A stretch of 47,591 nucleotides of DNA from Gemmatimonadaceae bacterium. Its GTDB lineage: Bacteria; Gemmatimonadota; Gemmatimonadetes; Gemmatimonadales; Gemmatimonadaceae. Position numbers and translations under genes: made by a program. Positions within the stretch are counted from its first letter, which is position 1. Each line of letters opens with the position of its first letter. The stretch spans positions 1 to 47,591 of the forward strand of contig JACMME010000068.1 of assembly GCA_014379205.1 (NCBI GenBank). Direction: 5' to 3'. The notes beneath the pieces were generated by a model. The model was given only the letters and a program-made list of their open reading frames with translations, was not told the origin of the DNA and did no database searches. Below are positions 27,204 to 35,771 of the stretch, in pieces.

Positions 27204-28601
27204 GTGCTGCTACGCTTCATGTTGCCTGTCTTCGGGGTCTTGCTGTCGGCTGACTCTACACCGGCGCAAATCCCGCAATCCGAGTACGCGGCCAGACGGG
27301 CCGCAGTTGCGGGCAAAATGCAGGACGGCGTGCTGTTGGCGTTCGGCGCCGCGGAGCCTCAGCACGATTACCTGTCCTTCTATCAGGGACCGCGGTTCAT
27401 GTACCTCACCGGTGTGGAGGAAGCCGGAGCCGCCCTCATTATCGTCAAGCGTGGCAGTGTCATCGATGCAACGGTTCTGGTCCAACCGAGAGATCCTGCA
27501 ACGGAGACATGGACAGGCACCCGGTTGGGAGTCGACGGCGCCGCTCGTCTGACAGGGCTTCGCTCTCGAACGATCGACGCCCTTGAGCCGATGCTCGACT
27601 CCCTGGCGGCTAGCGGCCTCCCCCTCTTTGTCGTTAGTGATCTCGTCAGCAGCGAGACGGAGGTGAGCGCGGACCAGCAATTCGTGCAGGCGTTGATGCG
27701 TGAACGGCCAGGGCTCCGTGTCCAGAACGTGGGCGCCCTTGTTGATCAGGCTCGCGGGAAAAAGAGCGCAGCGGAGCTTGCCCTGATTCGCAAAGCCGTC
27801 GAGATCACCGTGCTGGCGCACCGTGAAGCATTGCGAAGCATGGCGGCCGACAAACACGAATACGAGATCCAGGCCGTCGTGGAGTACACCTTCAGGCGGA
27901 ACGGCGCCGACCGGCCATCCTTCGCCACGATCATCGGATCCGGGCCCAACTCCACCACCCTGCACTACAACGTGAACGATCGCCAGATGCGAGCCGGCGA
28001 GGTCGTCGTGATGGACATCGGGGCCTCATACCAGGGTTACGCCGCGGACGTCACCCGCACGCTTCCCGTGAGTGGTACATTCACTCCGGAGCAGCGGCAG
28101 ATCTACCAGCTGGTGCGAGACGCGCAGTCCGCGGCAGAGCGCCAGGCCAAGGCGGGCAATGCGCGCAATTCAATGAGCGATTCCTCCAACAGCGTACTCG
28201 CGAGAGGTCTCGCGCGTCTCGGTCTCATCGAGTCGGCCGAAGCAACCTACGACTGCGGCGAAGGGCAACAATGCCCGCAGCTCGGTCTGTTCTATATGCA
28301 CGGCCTCGGCCACGGTATCGGACTGGAGGTGCATGATCCCCAAGGCGGCGCAAGAATCGCCACAGGCGACGCCTTTACAATCGAACCAGGCATCTACGTT
28401 CGCAGCGACGTGCTCGGCGTCATCCCCGATACACCCCGGAATCGCGCCATGCGGCAGAAGCTTCAGCCGGCAGTCGAGAAGTATCGCAACGTAGGCGTGC
28501 GAATCGAGGACGATTACATAGTGACGGACAAGGGCGTCGAGTGGATTTCCAGAGCGCCACGCGAGCTGAGTGAAATAGAGACGGCGGGAACGCAACCATA
28601 G
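27204..28601 (+). CDS. Secreted M24B peptidase (Xaa-Pro aminopeptidase family)
   Basis: A 465-aa metallopeptidase of the aminopeptidase P group, which cleaves Xaa-Pro N termini. The two-metal ligands are Asp271 and Asp282 (VMDIGASYQGYAADVTRT), His370 (MHGLGHGIGL), Glu394 (IEPGIY) and Glu435 (RIEDDYI). The N terminus (LLRFMLPVFGVLLSADSTPAQ) is a signal peptide, so it acts outside the cytoplasm. Start GTG 27204 is chosen for its GGAG ribosome site and TATAAT box; upstream codons translate repeat sequence. It converges on a small gene across another heptad island. Confidence 0.92.
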   Translation: MLLRFMLPVFGVLLSADSTPAQIPQSEYAARRAAVAGKMQDGVLLAFGAAEPQHDYLSFYQGPRFMYLTGVEEAGAALIIVKRGSVIDATVLVQPRDPATETWTGTRLGVDGAARLTGLRSRTIDALEPMLDSLAASGLPLFVVSDLVSSETEVSADQQFVQALMRERPGLRVQNVGALVDQARGKKSAAELALIRKAVEITVLAHREALRSMAADKHEYEIQAVVEYTFRRNGADRPSFATIIGSGPNSTTLHYNVNDRQMRAGEVVVMDIGASYQGYAADVTRTLPVSGTFTPEQRQIYQLVRDAQSAAERQAKAGNARNSMSDSSNSVLARGLARLGLIESAEATYDCGEGQQCPQLGLFYMHGLGHGIGLEVHDPQGGARIATGDAFTIEPGIYVRSDVLGVIPDTPRNRAMRQKLQPAVEKYRNVGVRIEDDYIVTDKGVEWISRAPRELSEIETAGTQP

Positions 28602-28610
28602 TAGAAAATC

Positions 28611-28686
28611 GGGAAACGGGAATCGGTACGACTCGAGGAGGTCCATTCGACTAGCTAGTATCCCCGATTCCCGATTCCCGATTCCC
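28611..28686. repeat. Heptad inverted repeat (GGGAATC / GATTCCC)
   Basis: Left arm: GGGAAAC at 28611 and GGGAATC at 28618. Right arm: GATTCCC at 28666, 28673 and 28680. About 40 bases separate the arms. It starts 10 bases after the M24 peptidase stop and ends just before the stop of the convergent 65-aa gene, so a terminator-like role is possible. Confidence 0.93.
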
Positions 28687-28692
28687 AGCTCC

Positions 28693-28890
28693 CTACCCCC
28701 CAGCCTTCCTGCACAACCGCTCGAGCACACTGTCAGGAAGAGTATCCCATTCGTCCGGTAGCGGGCAGAACTCGCGCACTTCCGCCGGCGACTCGAAGCG
28801 GAGGCAATTTGAGTCGCCGTGCTGTGCGAGGAACTCGCGCACTTCCCACCGAACACCGTGGGAGTCGACGAACGCGCGAACAGTGGTCAT
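28693..28890 (-). CDS. Small conserved-looking protein, function unknown
   Basis: A 65-aa protein. It begins MTTVRAFVDSHGVRWEVREF, continues with LRFESPAEVREFCPLPDEW, and ends DSVLERLCRKAGG. This layout (short beta-rich start, LRFES...R, a proline pair before a tryptophan, then a helix) resembles small uncharacterised proteins I associate with Gemmatimonadota; that is recollection, not a search. Its ATG overlaps the M61 peptidase stop (ATGA), which argues it is translated. Composition is charged and soluble, with no TM or signal peptide. Confidence 0.65.
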   Translation of the reverse strand: MTTVRAFVDSHGVRWEVREFLAQHGDSNCLRFESPAEVREFCPLPDEWDTLPDSVLERLCRKAGG

Positions 28891-30737
28891 CGCCGGCTAT
28901 TGGTTACTGTGCCCTTGAGAATGCCGTTCCGTATGCTCGAGGCCTTCGCCGAGGCATTGGCATCCGCTTCTATGCGCACTGCGTAACGCTCGCCAAGTCT
29001 GATCTTTCCCGTAAGCGCCAGCAGATCACCTCCACGTCGCACGCGCACCGTAACCGGAGCACCCTGGGTCTTGAAGCGTGTGCGGAATTTGTCGTTGAAC
29101 TCGGGATCGCTCACGGCAATCTCGCCGATGGCGACCAAGTAGTCCCCCGATTTGACGCCGGCTTCCGACGCAACACTTCCGCTTTCCACCACTGTCACAA
29201 GAACGCCCTTGTCATCCGTCAACGCGCTGAGACCGAGCTGCGCCGGCTCACGGATAGTGTCCGTTTTCAACGCCATGCCCGCAAGCGGTAGAACAGCAGA
29301 CCAGGGATACGGCTCACGTCCATCGATGTATTTCGCATTGAACTCCTCGAACGACTTGCCTCCCGCGGCTTGAGACACGGTGCGCCACCAGTCTTCGGCG
29401 GTAAAGCCGCGCGCGGATTTGTAGGTGGTTTGATACAGGGTGCGCATCACATCGTCGAGCGACTTCCGGTTTTCGCTTGCGTCCCGGATCATGATGTCGA
29501 GCATCAATGCCGCGAGCGATCCCTTGGGGTAGTACAGGTAGGCGGTACCGTCCGTGGGATGAACCCAGGTCGACAGCGAAGCGTCCTCGAGCGCGACCGG
29601 GCCAACAGAGCCCACCTCCTCGATCTTCCCCGAAGTCAGCGCGAAGAATCCGGCCGAGTCTACCACTCCTCCACGCACTTCGGCGAGATCAGCGTAATAG
29701 TCGGTGACTCCCTCGCTTACCCACAGCCACTCGGTCGGTTGTTCGTTTGCATACTGGTAAGGCCAAAGCGCGGCGGGACGCAGCCGCTTCACATTCCACG
29801 CGTGAAAGATCTCATGTGCGTACAGCGACGGCATGAAGGGACTGCCGATCGCCAGAGGTGAGACGACATCGACGTGTGAGTTCTGGTGCTCCAGCCCACT
29901 TGCACCGCCGTAAGATGAATCGGTTATCTGCATCACGGTGTACGTGCGGAACGGCGTCTCGCCGAACACGGCGATCTGCGGGGGAATCATGCGTGTGAGC
30001 TGATCCCAGATCTCCTTGCGTGATGCTGCGGCGACACTGCCCACGGGATACGTCGCGAGTCTTACCCAGATGTCCGAGATGCGCATTGAATCCAGATCGA
30101 ACCGACCGACAAAAAAAGGCATGTCGGTGAGATCGTGATAATTGGACGCCGTATACGTGCGCGGTGCGCTGCCCGGCGTCATTCCAGTCGCAACGAACCA
30201 TGAGCCAGCGGTGCGCACCGAGACCGTGGCGGGGAAGTCGAAGCCCCGGCCCTCCGGGTACATGAAGACGTTTGTCCCATTGAAGAACAGAAAATTCGCG
30301 GTCGACCACGCCATCGCGTTGTCGAGTGAATCAGCCTTGTAATCAAACGTCACACTGATTCGCTTGGCGCCTTTTGGCCGGATGCGCCACGTGTCGAAAT
30401 CGGCCTTCTCCCACTCCAGCGGCTTTCCGTCGCCCGTCGGTGTGAAGTTTGAGACCCATTTGGCGAAATAGCTGAGCTCGTACGCACCGGGAGTCCATGC
30501 CGGTAGTGAGAGTACCACAGGGGCACTGGACGCAGCCGAGAACGTCATGCTCATCTTGATCGTTCGTGATGGCGCGATGGACTCGTCGAAAGTAACGGTG
30601 TAGGCTATGTCGGATATCGGAGCTGACGCCTCGACCGCCAGTGATGGGGGAGCAGCACGCTGTGCGGCGAACGAGGCCAATGGAAGAAGGCACGCGAGTG
30701 CCAAAGCGATGAGGCTGGAATGCGGCACGATCGGCAT
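28887..30737 (-). CDS. M61 family peptidase with C-terminal PDZ domain
   Basis: A 616-aa secreted glycyl-aminopeptidase-type metalloprotease. A signal peptide (SSLIALALACLLPLASFAAQ) is followed by an N-terminal beta domain, then the zinc site HEIFH at 308-312 with the downstream ligand in SEGVTDYY (Glu342). From about residue 505 a PDZ domain (VTVVESGSVASEAGVKSGD, then a VTVRVRRGG strand) is present, as usual for this family. The start ATG 30737 puts the signal peptide at the N terminus; the frame is open to 30980 but that extension looks non-coding. It is the first gene of a pair with the 65-aa protein. Confidence 0.92.
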   Translation of the reverse strand: MPIVPHSSLIALALACLLPLASFAAQRAAPPSLAVEASAPISDIAYTVTFDESIAPSRTIKMSMTFSAASSAPVVLSLPAWTPGAYELSYFAKWVSNFTPTGDGKPLEWEKADFDTWRIRPKGAKRISVTFDYKADSLDNAMAWSTANFLFFNGTNVFMYPEGRGFDFPATVSVRTAGSWFVATGMTPGSAPRTYTASNYHDLTDMPFFVGRFDLDSMRISDIWVRLATYPVGSVAAASRKEIWDQLTRMIPPQIAVFGETPFRTYTVMQITDSSYGGASGLEHQNSHVDVVSPLAIGSPFMPSLYAHEIFHAWNVKRLRPAALWPYQYANEQPTEWLWVSEGVTDYYADLAEVRGGVVDSAGFFALTSGKIEEVGSVGPVALEDASLSTWVHPTDGTAYLYYPKGSLAALMLDIMIRDASENRKSLDDVMRTLYQTTYKSARGFTAEDWWRTVSQAAGGKSFEEFNAKYIDGREPYPWSAVLPLAGMALKTDTIREPAQLGLSALTDDKGVLVTVVESGSVASEAGVKSGDYLVAIGEIAVSDPEFNDKFRTRFKTQGAPVTVRVRRGGDLLALTGKIRLGERYAVRIEADANASAKASSIRNGILKGTVTNSRR

Positions 30738-31078
30738 GGGAGGCGGTGCTGAGGAGGGGCTTGAATCCTTTCGTCTGTGAACATAATCGATGAGTAGCAT
30801 ACCGCTTGTACGTCGAGGCCGTTCATCATGCACATTCACTGACCGGTCTGTTTCACACTCACCGAACACCCAGCGGCGGGATTTCTCGACTCTCGCCCCA
30901 GAGTCCCCCGTCACCGTCACCGTTGGCGGCCCTGCTGCTCGGGATGCCCCGGTCGTAATCTTTTCGTCATGCGAACGCAATCGATCGTTAACTACAGAGT
31001 GTGCACGGAAGCAGCTCCTTCAACGTCTACATCTTACGGAAGCGGCAGCAGATACGAACTGTCTCGTTGGAGAACAAC
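30738..31078. other. Divergent gap between M61 peptidase and DUF4349 genes
   Basis: A 341-bp non-coding stretch. It contains no heptad repeat, tRNA or convincing ORF. A ribosome site GGAG lies at 31069-31072 for the DUF4349 gene. I see no promoter with both boxes near consensus in either direction. Confidence 0.6.
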
Positions 31079-32038
31079 ATGAAAGTCTTTGGAAGCTCAG
31101 TACTCGCCTTGCTCGCGGTGATCGTAGCATGCACATCCCAGGGCGACGGCACGGAATCGAGGGCCACGGCGACTTATTCGGCAGACGTGGCCGAGCTGAA
31201 GCAGGCTGCGCCGCCAATGGCGCCGTCAAGAGACGAAGCGTCCAACGCGGCCGGCGTTGAAGTGATGGCGCGTGCGCAGGAAGGCGGCGCGCCTCGCCCT
31301 AATGCACAAAGCGTCAGACCGGGCGCCGATTCGGTCGCTCCCTCGATGATCATCCGCACGGGCAGCGCGAACATTGAAGTCGACTCACTCGAGCTTGCGA
31401 TCGAAAAGGTCCGGCTGCTGGCGCAGCGCGTTGGCGGCTACATCGCAAATACTTCAATTCAGTCCGGGGGCGAACAGATGCGCGCCGCGACACTGGAGAT
31501 CAAGCTTCCGGCGAATCGGTGGGGTGAGGCCATCAGCGGACTCCGGCCAATCGGCAAGGTCGAGGCGGTCAACGAGAGCGCGGAGGATGTTGGCGAGGAG
31601 TTCGTGGATCTCACTGCTCGCGTCACCAACGCCCGCAGGCTGGAGGAGCGCCTGGTCGTAATTCTCGCGACGCGGACCGGAAAGCTCTCGGATGTGCTGG
31701 CCGTGGAGCGTGAGCTGGCGCGCGTGCGCGAAGAGATCGAGCGACACGAGGGCCGCCTTCGTTACCTGCGCACCAGGGTGGCGGTGAGCACGCTTTCGGT
31801 AACAGTACACGAGCCCGCCCCCATAGTTGGTGAGTATCGCGGCTCCAGCGTTATCGGCGAAGCATTCAAGAATGCATGGCGCAACTTCGTCGCGTTCATG
31901 GCAGGACTGATTGCCTCCCTCGGCTTCCTGATACCTCTGGGCGTGATCGTTCTGGTAGCCGCTCTTCTGGCGCGGCGTTTCTGGAGGAGGCGGCCTCCCC
32001 GTGCGGGCGAGAACGCAAAAGGCGATACCGGTTCGTAG
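31079..32038 (+). CDS. DUF4349 lipoprotein with C-terminal membrane anchor
   Basis: A 319-aa protein. The N terminus LLAVIVACTS is a lipobox signal peptide with the lipidated cysteine near residue 18. A low-complexity linker follows, then the DUF4349 core beginning MIIRTGSANIEVDSLELAIEKV and including QRVGGYIANTSIQSGGEQMR. A coiled-coil stretch (LAVERELARVREEIERHEGR) leads to a TM helix (LIASLGFLIPLGVIVLVAALLA) and a basic tail. No molecular function is established for the domain. ATG 31079 has a GGAG 6 bases upstream. It converges on the MacB-like permease gene. Confidence 0.88.
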   Translation: MKVFGSSVLALLAVIVACTSQGDGTESRATATYSADVAELKQAAPPMAPSRDEASNAAGVEVMARAQEGGAPRPNAQSVRPGADSVAPSMIIRTGSANIEVDSLELAIEKVRLLAQRVGGYIANTSIQSGGEQMRAATLEIKLPANRWGEAISGLRPIGKVEAVNESAEDVGEEFVDLTARVTNARRLEERLVVILATRTGKLSDVLAVERELARVREEIERHEGRLRYLRTRVAVSTLSVTVHEPAPIVGEYRGSSVIGEAFKNAWRNFVAFMAGLIASLGFLIPLGVIVLVAALLARRFWRRRPPRAGENAKGDTGS

Positions 32039-32139
32039 ACCGCCACGAGTATCGATGCGGAAAACAGCTTGACTGGAGAGGGAGGCCGAAGGCATCAGCC
32101 AGCCTTTCGCCTCCCTCCTCCGATCGGGCTTCCCGCCGC

Positions 32140-33405
32140 TTATTCGTGGCGGATCGCTTCGATCGGGGACAATCGGGCCGCTCTGAGCGCGGGATATGTT
32201 CCGAACACGAGCCCGACGACTAGCGGCGCCGCCACCGCCACTGCGAGTGTGCCTAACGAGAAGCCTGCATGAATCGGGGCACCGGTTCGCGCCCGCATGA
32301 CAGCCGCTACTGCGACCGCGACGGCAACGCCGAGTACTGTCCCGAAAACTCCACCAATGCCGGCAATTGCCACCGATTCCGCGAGAAACTGCGCGAGCAC
32401 GTCCTTGTTGCGAGCACCAGTAGCCTTCCGAACGCCGATCTCACGCGTCCGCTCGGTCACCGACGCGAGCAGCACATTCATGATGCCGATGCCTCCGACG
32501 ACGAGCGACACGCCCGTGATGGCCCCCATCAGCAGCTTGAAAAGAATGAGCGCTGTGCGCGCCTGATCACCTTCCTGCTGGTAGCTCGCTACGGTGACCT
32601 CTTCCTTCCATTTGGGATACCGTTGCGCAAGCCACCGCTCGGCATTCGCTCGAACCGCGCCCACGTTTTCAACTTGCCGGGCGACAAGGAGCATTTCCGG
32701 CGCGGGCGGACGAGGCGAACGCGCTATCGCTTCCCGGGCAGAAGTGAATGGCACGTACAGGGTCAGGCGTCGAGGTTCCTTGGAGTCTGACTCAGGATCC
32801 GCAGCCATGACGCCGATCACCTTCCAGATTTCGCCGTTCAACAGCAGCTGACGCCCCACGAGTGTCGCAAGCGCACCGCCCGATCCTGCCAGAGCCGCCG
32901 CCAGCGGAGTGGAAAGCACAGCTACGCGCAGCGAATCCCGCACTTCGCTATCGCTGAAGAAACGGCCGGCCAGCACCGACAAGCGGCGGCGTTGCGCACC
33001 GTTCGCGAGCGTCGCCACGAGCGCGACCCCTCGAGCATTACCGCCTGGCGCGAGCGCAACGAGAGCGGGGACGCTCGCTCCCATGTACAAATCGGCACTC
33101 TCGGCCAGCGACCCAGCGAGCGAACCGGCGTCAGCCACGGTAAAGGTTGGATACGATTTCCGTGGAATCGGCTGACCATCGACGAAGTCCTGGGTGCGCG
33201 GCGCAATCGATACCGATTGGAGCCTGCCATCCTTTTCGATCTGGTCGCGCATACTGCGCTCGAATCCGTCGGAGAGTGCCAGCACGGAGATTATCGATCC
33301 AACGCCGATTATCACACCCAGAGCTGACAGGGCGGTCCGCAGAAGATTGCTGCGCAGCGCGGCGAATCCCGCGCGGGTGGAAAGAAGCAGAGCTGAAGAG
33401 AGCAT
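32140..33405 (-). CDS. MacB/FtsX-type ABC transporter permease
   Basis: A 421-aa permease of the type VII ABC superfamily. TM1 (LRTALSALGVIIGVGSIISVLAL) is followed by a periplasmic MacB_PCD domain of about 220 residues, then the FtsX domain with three TM helices, GIGIMNVLLASVTERTREIGVRKATGA being the family hallmark, ending PALRAARLSPIEAIRHE. These proteins couple cytoplasmic ATP use to periplasmic work such as lipoprotein or substrate extrusion. No ATPase or membrane-fusion gene is adjacent. Start ATG 33405 is preferred over an upstream TTG at 33453; neither has a clear ribosome site. Confidence 0.9.
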   Translation of the reverse strand: MLSSALLLSTRAGFAALRSNLLRTALSALGVIIGVGSIISVLALSDGFERSMRDQIEKDGRLQSVSIAPRTQDFVDGQPIPRKSYPTFTVADAGSLAGSLAESADLYMGASVPALVALAPGGNARGVALVATLANGAQRRRLSVLAGRFFSDSEVRDSLRVAVLSTPLAAALAGSGGALATLVGRQLLLNGEIWKVIGVMAADPESDSKEPRRLTLYVPFTSAREAIARSPRPPAPEMLLVARQVENVGAVRANAERWLAQRYPKWKEEVTVASYQQEGDQARTALILFKLLMGAITGVSLVVGGIGIMNVLLASVTERTREIGVRKATGARNKDVLAQFLAESVAIAGIGGVFGTVLGVAVAVAVAAVMRARTGAPIHAGFSLGTLAVAVAAPLVVGLVFGTYPALRAARLSPIEAIRHE

Positions 33406-33576
33406 TTTGCTGGTGACAGGTAGGGGATAGCGCGTACTCGCCGCCGACTTCAATACGACACCCGCACAGCGTGAGATTCAGAGGCGGGGGGTAGGCCGTA
33501 CAGCAGTACTACAATGTGGTTCGGGCCCCCGACGACTGCGCACGCTCTCTTTCGCCGTTCATGGTACTCCGATGTG

Positions 33577-33605
33577 TTGCCCACGACCTGTGCCTTCTCT
33601 ATAAT
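33577..33605 (+). promoter_or_regulatory. Sigma70-like promoter for the glyoxalase-fold gene
   Basis: TTGCCC (33577-33582) and TATAAT (33600-33605) are separated by exactly 17 bases. The -10 is a perfect match and ends 36 bases before the ATG at 33642. Confidence 0.65.
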
Positions 33606-33641
33606 CCGATCGACAATGACTGAAATGGATGCGAGTGACAG

Positions 33642-34640
33642 ATGAAGAGCGTGCACGGGATTCATCACGTCACAGCGATCGCCAGCGACCCTCAGCGTAA
33701 TCTGGCATTTTACGCAGGCTTTCTCGGTCTGCGGTTCGTCAAACGCACGGTCAACTTCGATGACCCGCAGACCTATCACTTCTACTTCGGAGATGAGGTC
33801 GGCGCTCCGGGATCCATCCTGACGTTTTTCCCATGGCCGGGCGCACGCCGCGGTCGTCAGGGAACAGGCCAGGTGGCGGTTACATCCTTAGCTGTACTTC
33901 CCGGTGCAATCAGCTTCTGGATTGAGCGGTTGGTGCGCTACGGAATGAAGTTCGTGGGACCAAACACGCGACGTCATGGTGGGTCCGACGCGGAGCACGT
34001 GATCGAGTTCAAGGACGACGACGGATTGCTGCTGGAGATCGTCGGGCACGAGGGAGCTGAGGCGCGGTCCGCATGGCGCGGAGCGCCTGGCATTTCCGCC
34101 GAACATGCCATCCGCGGATTACACGCAGTAACCATCTGGGCGGATGCCGGCGCGAGCACAGAGCGAGTTCTCGTTGACACACTTGGCTTTCGCCCCCTGC
34201 GCGAGCAGGATGGCATTCGGCGCTTCGCTTCGGGTGACGGTGGCCCCGGTACGCTTGTCGACGTGCGCAGCATCGGCGGGTTTCCCGCGGGAGTGAGTGG
34301 TGCCGGCACAGTCCATCACGTGGCGTGGCGCGTGCCCGACGACGACGTGCAGCTCGAGGTTCGAAGCCAGGTTGCCGCTGCAATGCTCCAACCGACTCCG
34401 GTTATCGACCGCGACTATTTTCATTCGGTGTATTTTCGCGAGCCTGGTGGAGTGCTGTTCGAGCTCGCAACCGATTCACCTGGCTTCGCCATTGACGAGC
34501 CGGTCGAGCGACTTGGTGAGCGACTTATGCTGCCATCGCAATACGAGCGCATGCGCACGCGGATCGAAGCGACCCTCCCGCCAATCCACCTTCCAGCACC
34601 AGTGTCCGCTCCCAATCAAGCAATGACGATAGACGATTGA
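33642..34640 (+). CDS. Glyoxalase-fold ring-cleaving dioxygenase (MhqA/MhqO-like)
   Basis: A 332-aa protein with two vicinal-oxygen-chelate modules. Likely metal ligands are His9 (GIHHVTAIASD), His225 or His226 (TVHHVAWRV) and Glu274 (VLFELATD), the set used by extradiol-type dioxygenases. The overall pattern (FYAGFLGLRFVKRTVNFDDP, YHFYFGDEVGAPGSILTFFP) matches the MhqA/MhqO/LinE-like family linked to hydroquinone breakdown. It starts at ATG 33642 behind a good promoter and precedes an FMN reductase gene by 35 bp, suggesting a two-gene operon for quinone or aromatic stress. Substrate is inferred only. Confidence 0.88.
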   Translation: MKSVHGIHHVTAIASDPQRNLAFYAGFLGLRFVKRTVNFDDPQTYHFYFGDEVGAPGSILTFFPWPGARRGRQGTGQVAVTSLAVLPGAISFWIERLVRYGMKFVGPNTRRHGGSDAEHVIEFKDDDGLLLEIVGHEGAEARSAWRGAPGISAEHAIRGLHAVTIWADAGASTERVLVDTLGFRPLREQDGIRRFASGDGGPGTLVDVRSIGGFPAGVSGAGTVHHVAWRVPDDDVQLEVRSQVAAAMLQPTPVIDRDYFHSVYFREPGGVLFELATDSPGFAIDEPVERLGERLMLPSQYERMRTRIEATLPPIHLPAPVSAPNQAMTIDD

Positions 34641-34675
34641 AAGGCGTGAACCATGCAGAATGGAGCTGAGACCGG

Positions 34676-35239
34676 ATGAGCATGCGTGTGCTGGGATTTG
34701 CAGGTAGTCTGCGGGAACGATCGCTCAATCGCGCGCTTCTTCGCGCAGCGCTCGAAGCCGCTCCCGAAGGTATGAGTATCAGCATCTTCGAGCTCAACGA
34801 CATCCCTGTCTACAATGGCGACGTTGAGGCCCGCGGTGATCCCAAAGCGGTGGCTGATTTCAAGTCTGCCATCCGCGATGCGGATGCACTTTTGATTGCG
34901 ACCCCGGAATACAATCACGGCGTGCCCGGCGTGTTGAAGAATGCGATTGACTGGGCTTCGCGCCCGCCCGCCAGTTCCGCTCTCAGCGGCAAGCCGACGG
35001 CCATCATCGGTGCGAGCCCTGGCATGACCGGCTCGGCGCGCGCTCAGACCCAGCTTCGCCAGGCGTTCAACTTCACCAACACGCCGGCGATGCTCCAGCC
35101 GGAGATTCTCGTAGCACGCGCGCATGAAAAGTTCGACGCGGAGGGACGTCTAACTGACGACGTCACGAGACGATTTCTTGGGAAATTCCTTGTGAGCTTC
35201 GTGACCTGGGTCGCGCTATTCGGCGATCGGCCGAGCTGA
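34676..35239 (+). CDS. NADPH-dependent FMN reductase / quinone reductase family
   Basis: A 187-aa flavodoxin-fold reductase. The FMN phosphate loop GSLRERSLN begins near residue 10, and TPEYNHGVPGVLKNAIDW is the family signature lining the flavin. Members reduce quinones, azo dyes, chromate or free FMN with NAD(P)H. ATG 34676 has GGAG at 34662-34665; ATG 34682 (MRVLGFAGS) is an alternative. It sits behind the glyoxalase-fold dioxygenase and likely shares its transcript, consistent with quinone detoxification. Confidence 0.92.
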   Translation: MSMRVLGFAGSLRERSLNRALLRAALEAAPEGMSISIFELNDIPVYNGDVEARGDPKAVADFKSAIRDADALLIATPEYNHGVPGVLKNAIDWASRPPASSALSGKPTAIIGASPGMTGSARAQTQLRQAFNFTNTPAMLQPEILVARAHEKFDAEGRLTDDVTRRFLGKFLVSFVTWVALFGDRPS

Positions 35240-35299
35240 TAGTCTCGTCGTGGGCTGCGTTTCAGTGGCGGTGCAGTTCAAAACGCAAAGCAAGGAAAA

Positions 35300-35614
35300 C
35301 GATCTGGCATCAATGTTCAAAGGTTGTACGCATGCTGCGGATGAAACGGATTGGACGGATGGATCGCGGCAGAGCTAAGCGGCGGTGGCTCAAGTCGGGT
35401 CAGACTTTTTTTTTGGACTAAAACAGTGCCGCGAGAGGCACATCCAGCGTACGATTTCGTCGGCGCACTTCGCGTTTGTTGGTCTCGTCCAAAGCAAAGC
35501 GTATTAGTACGAGAGCCTCGCGCACGCTGTGAAACTCAATGCAAAAGCGATCAATCCGTATGATCCGTTCCATCCGCAGCATCCGTATAACCTTTGAACA
35601 TTGTTGCCAGATCG
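35300..35614. repeat. 67-bp inverted repeat with 9-bp internal period
   Basis: The left arm (35300-35366) and the reverse complement of the right arm (35548-35614) align without gaps at 59 of 67 bases. The centre-proximal half of each arm repeats CGGATNNNN with a 9-base period. The 181-bp spacer holds a T8 run near 35406 and an ATGCAAAAG (35539-35547) that is complementary to CTTTTGCAT at 35657-35665. No confident protein is encoded, though short frames exist on both strands. Both arms end in CGATC/GATCG-type sequence. Confidence 0.92.
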
Positions 35615-35724
35615 AAAAGGCGTCCAACGTGGCAGATCGGGTAAATGCGGAATGGGCTTTTGCATGAAAGTGTGATCACGGATGCTACTCAAGCGCCACC
35701 GCGCTTCGCGAAAGGCAAACCGCT

Positions 35725-35745
35725 AATCCGCAATCCGCAATCCGC
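35725..35745. repeat. Short heptad array, 3 x AATCCGC
   Basis: Three exact AATCCGC copies followed by AATCT, 27 bases from the end of the CocE-like gene. It is the same word as in the islands at 9870-10040 and 26041-26068, but only one arm is visible here. Confidence 0.9.
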
Positions 35746-35771
35746 AATCTTCCCGTCTCTCGCTGACCAAC

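Noticed and set aside
35351-35627. Small proteins on either strand in the spacer of the 67-bp inverted repeat
   Set aside because: Frames of about 60-70 codons exist on both strands, but they run into the repeat arms, lack ribosome sites and match no family I know.
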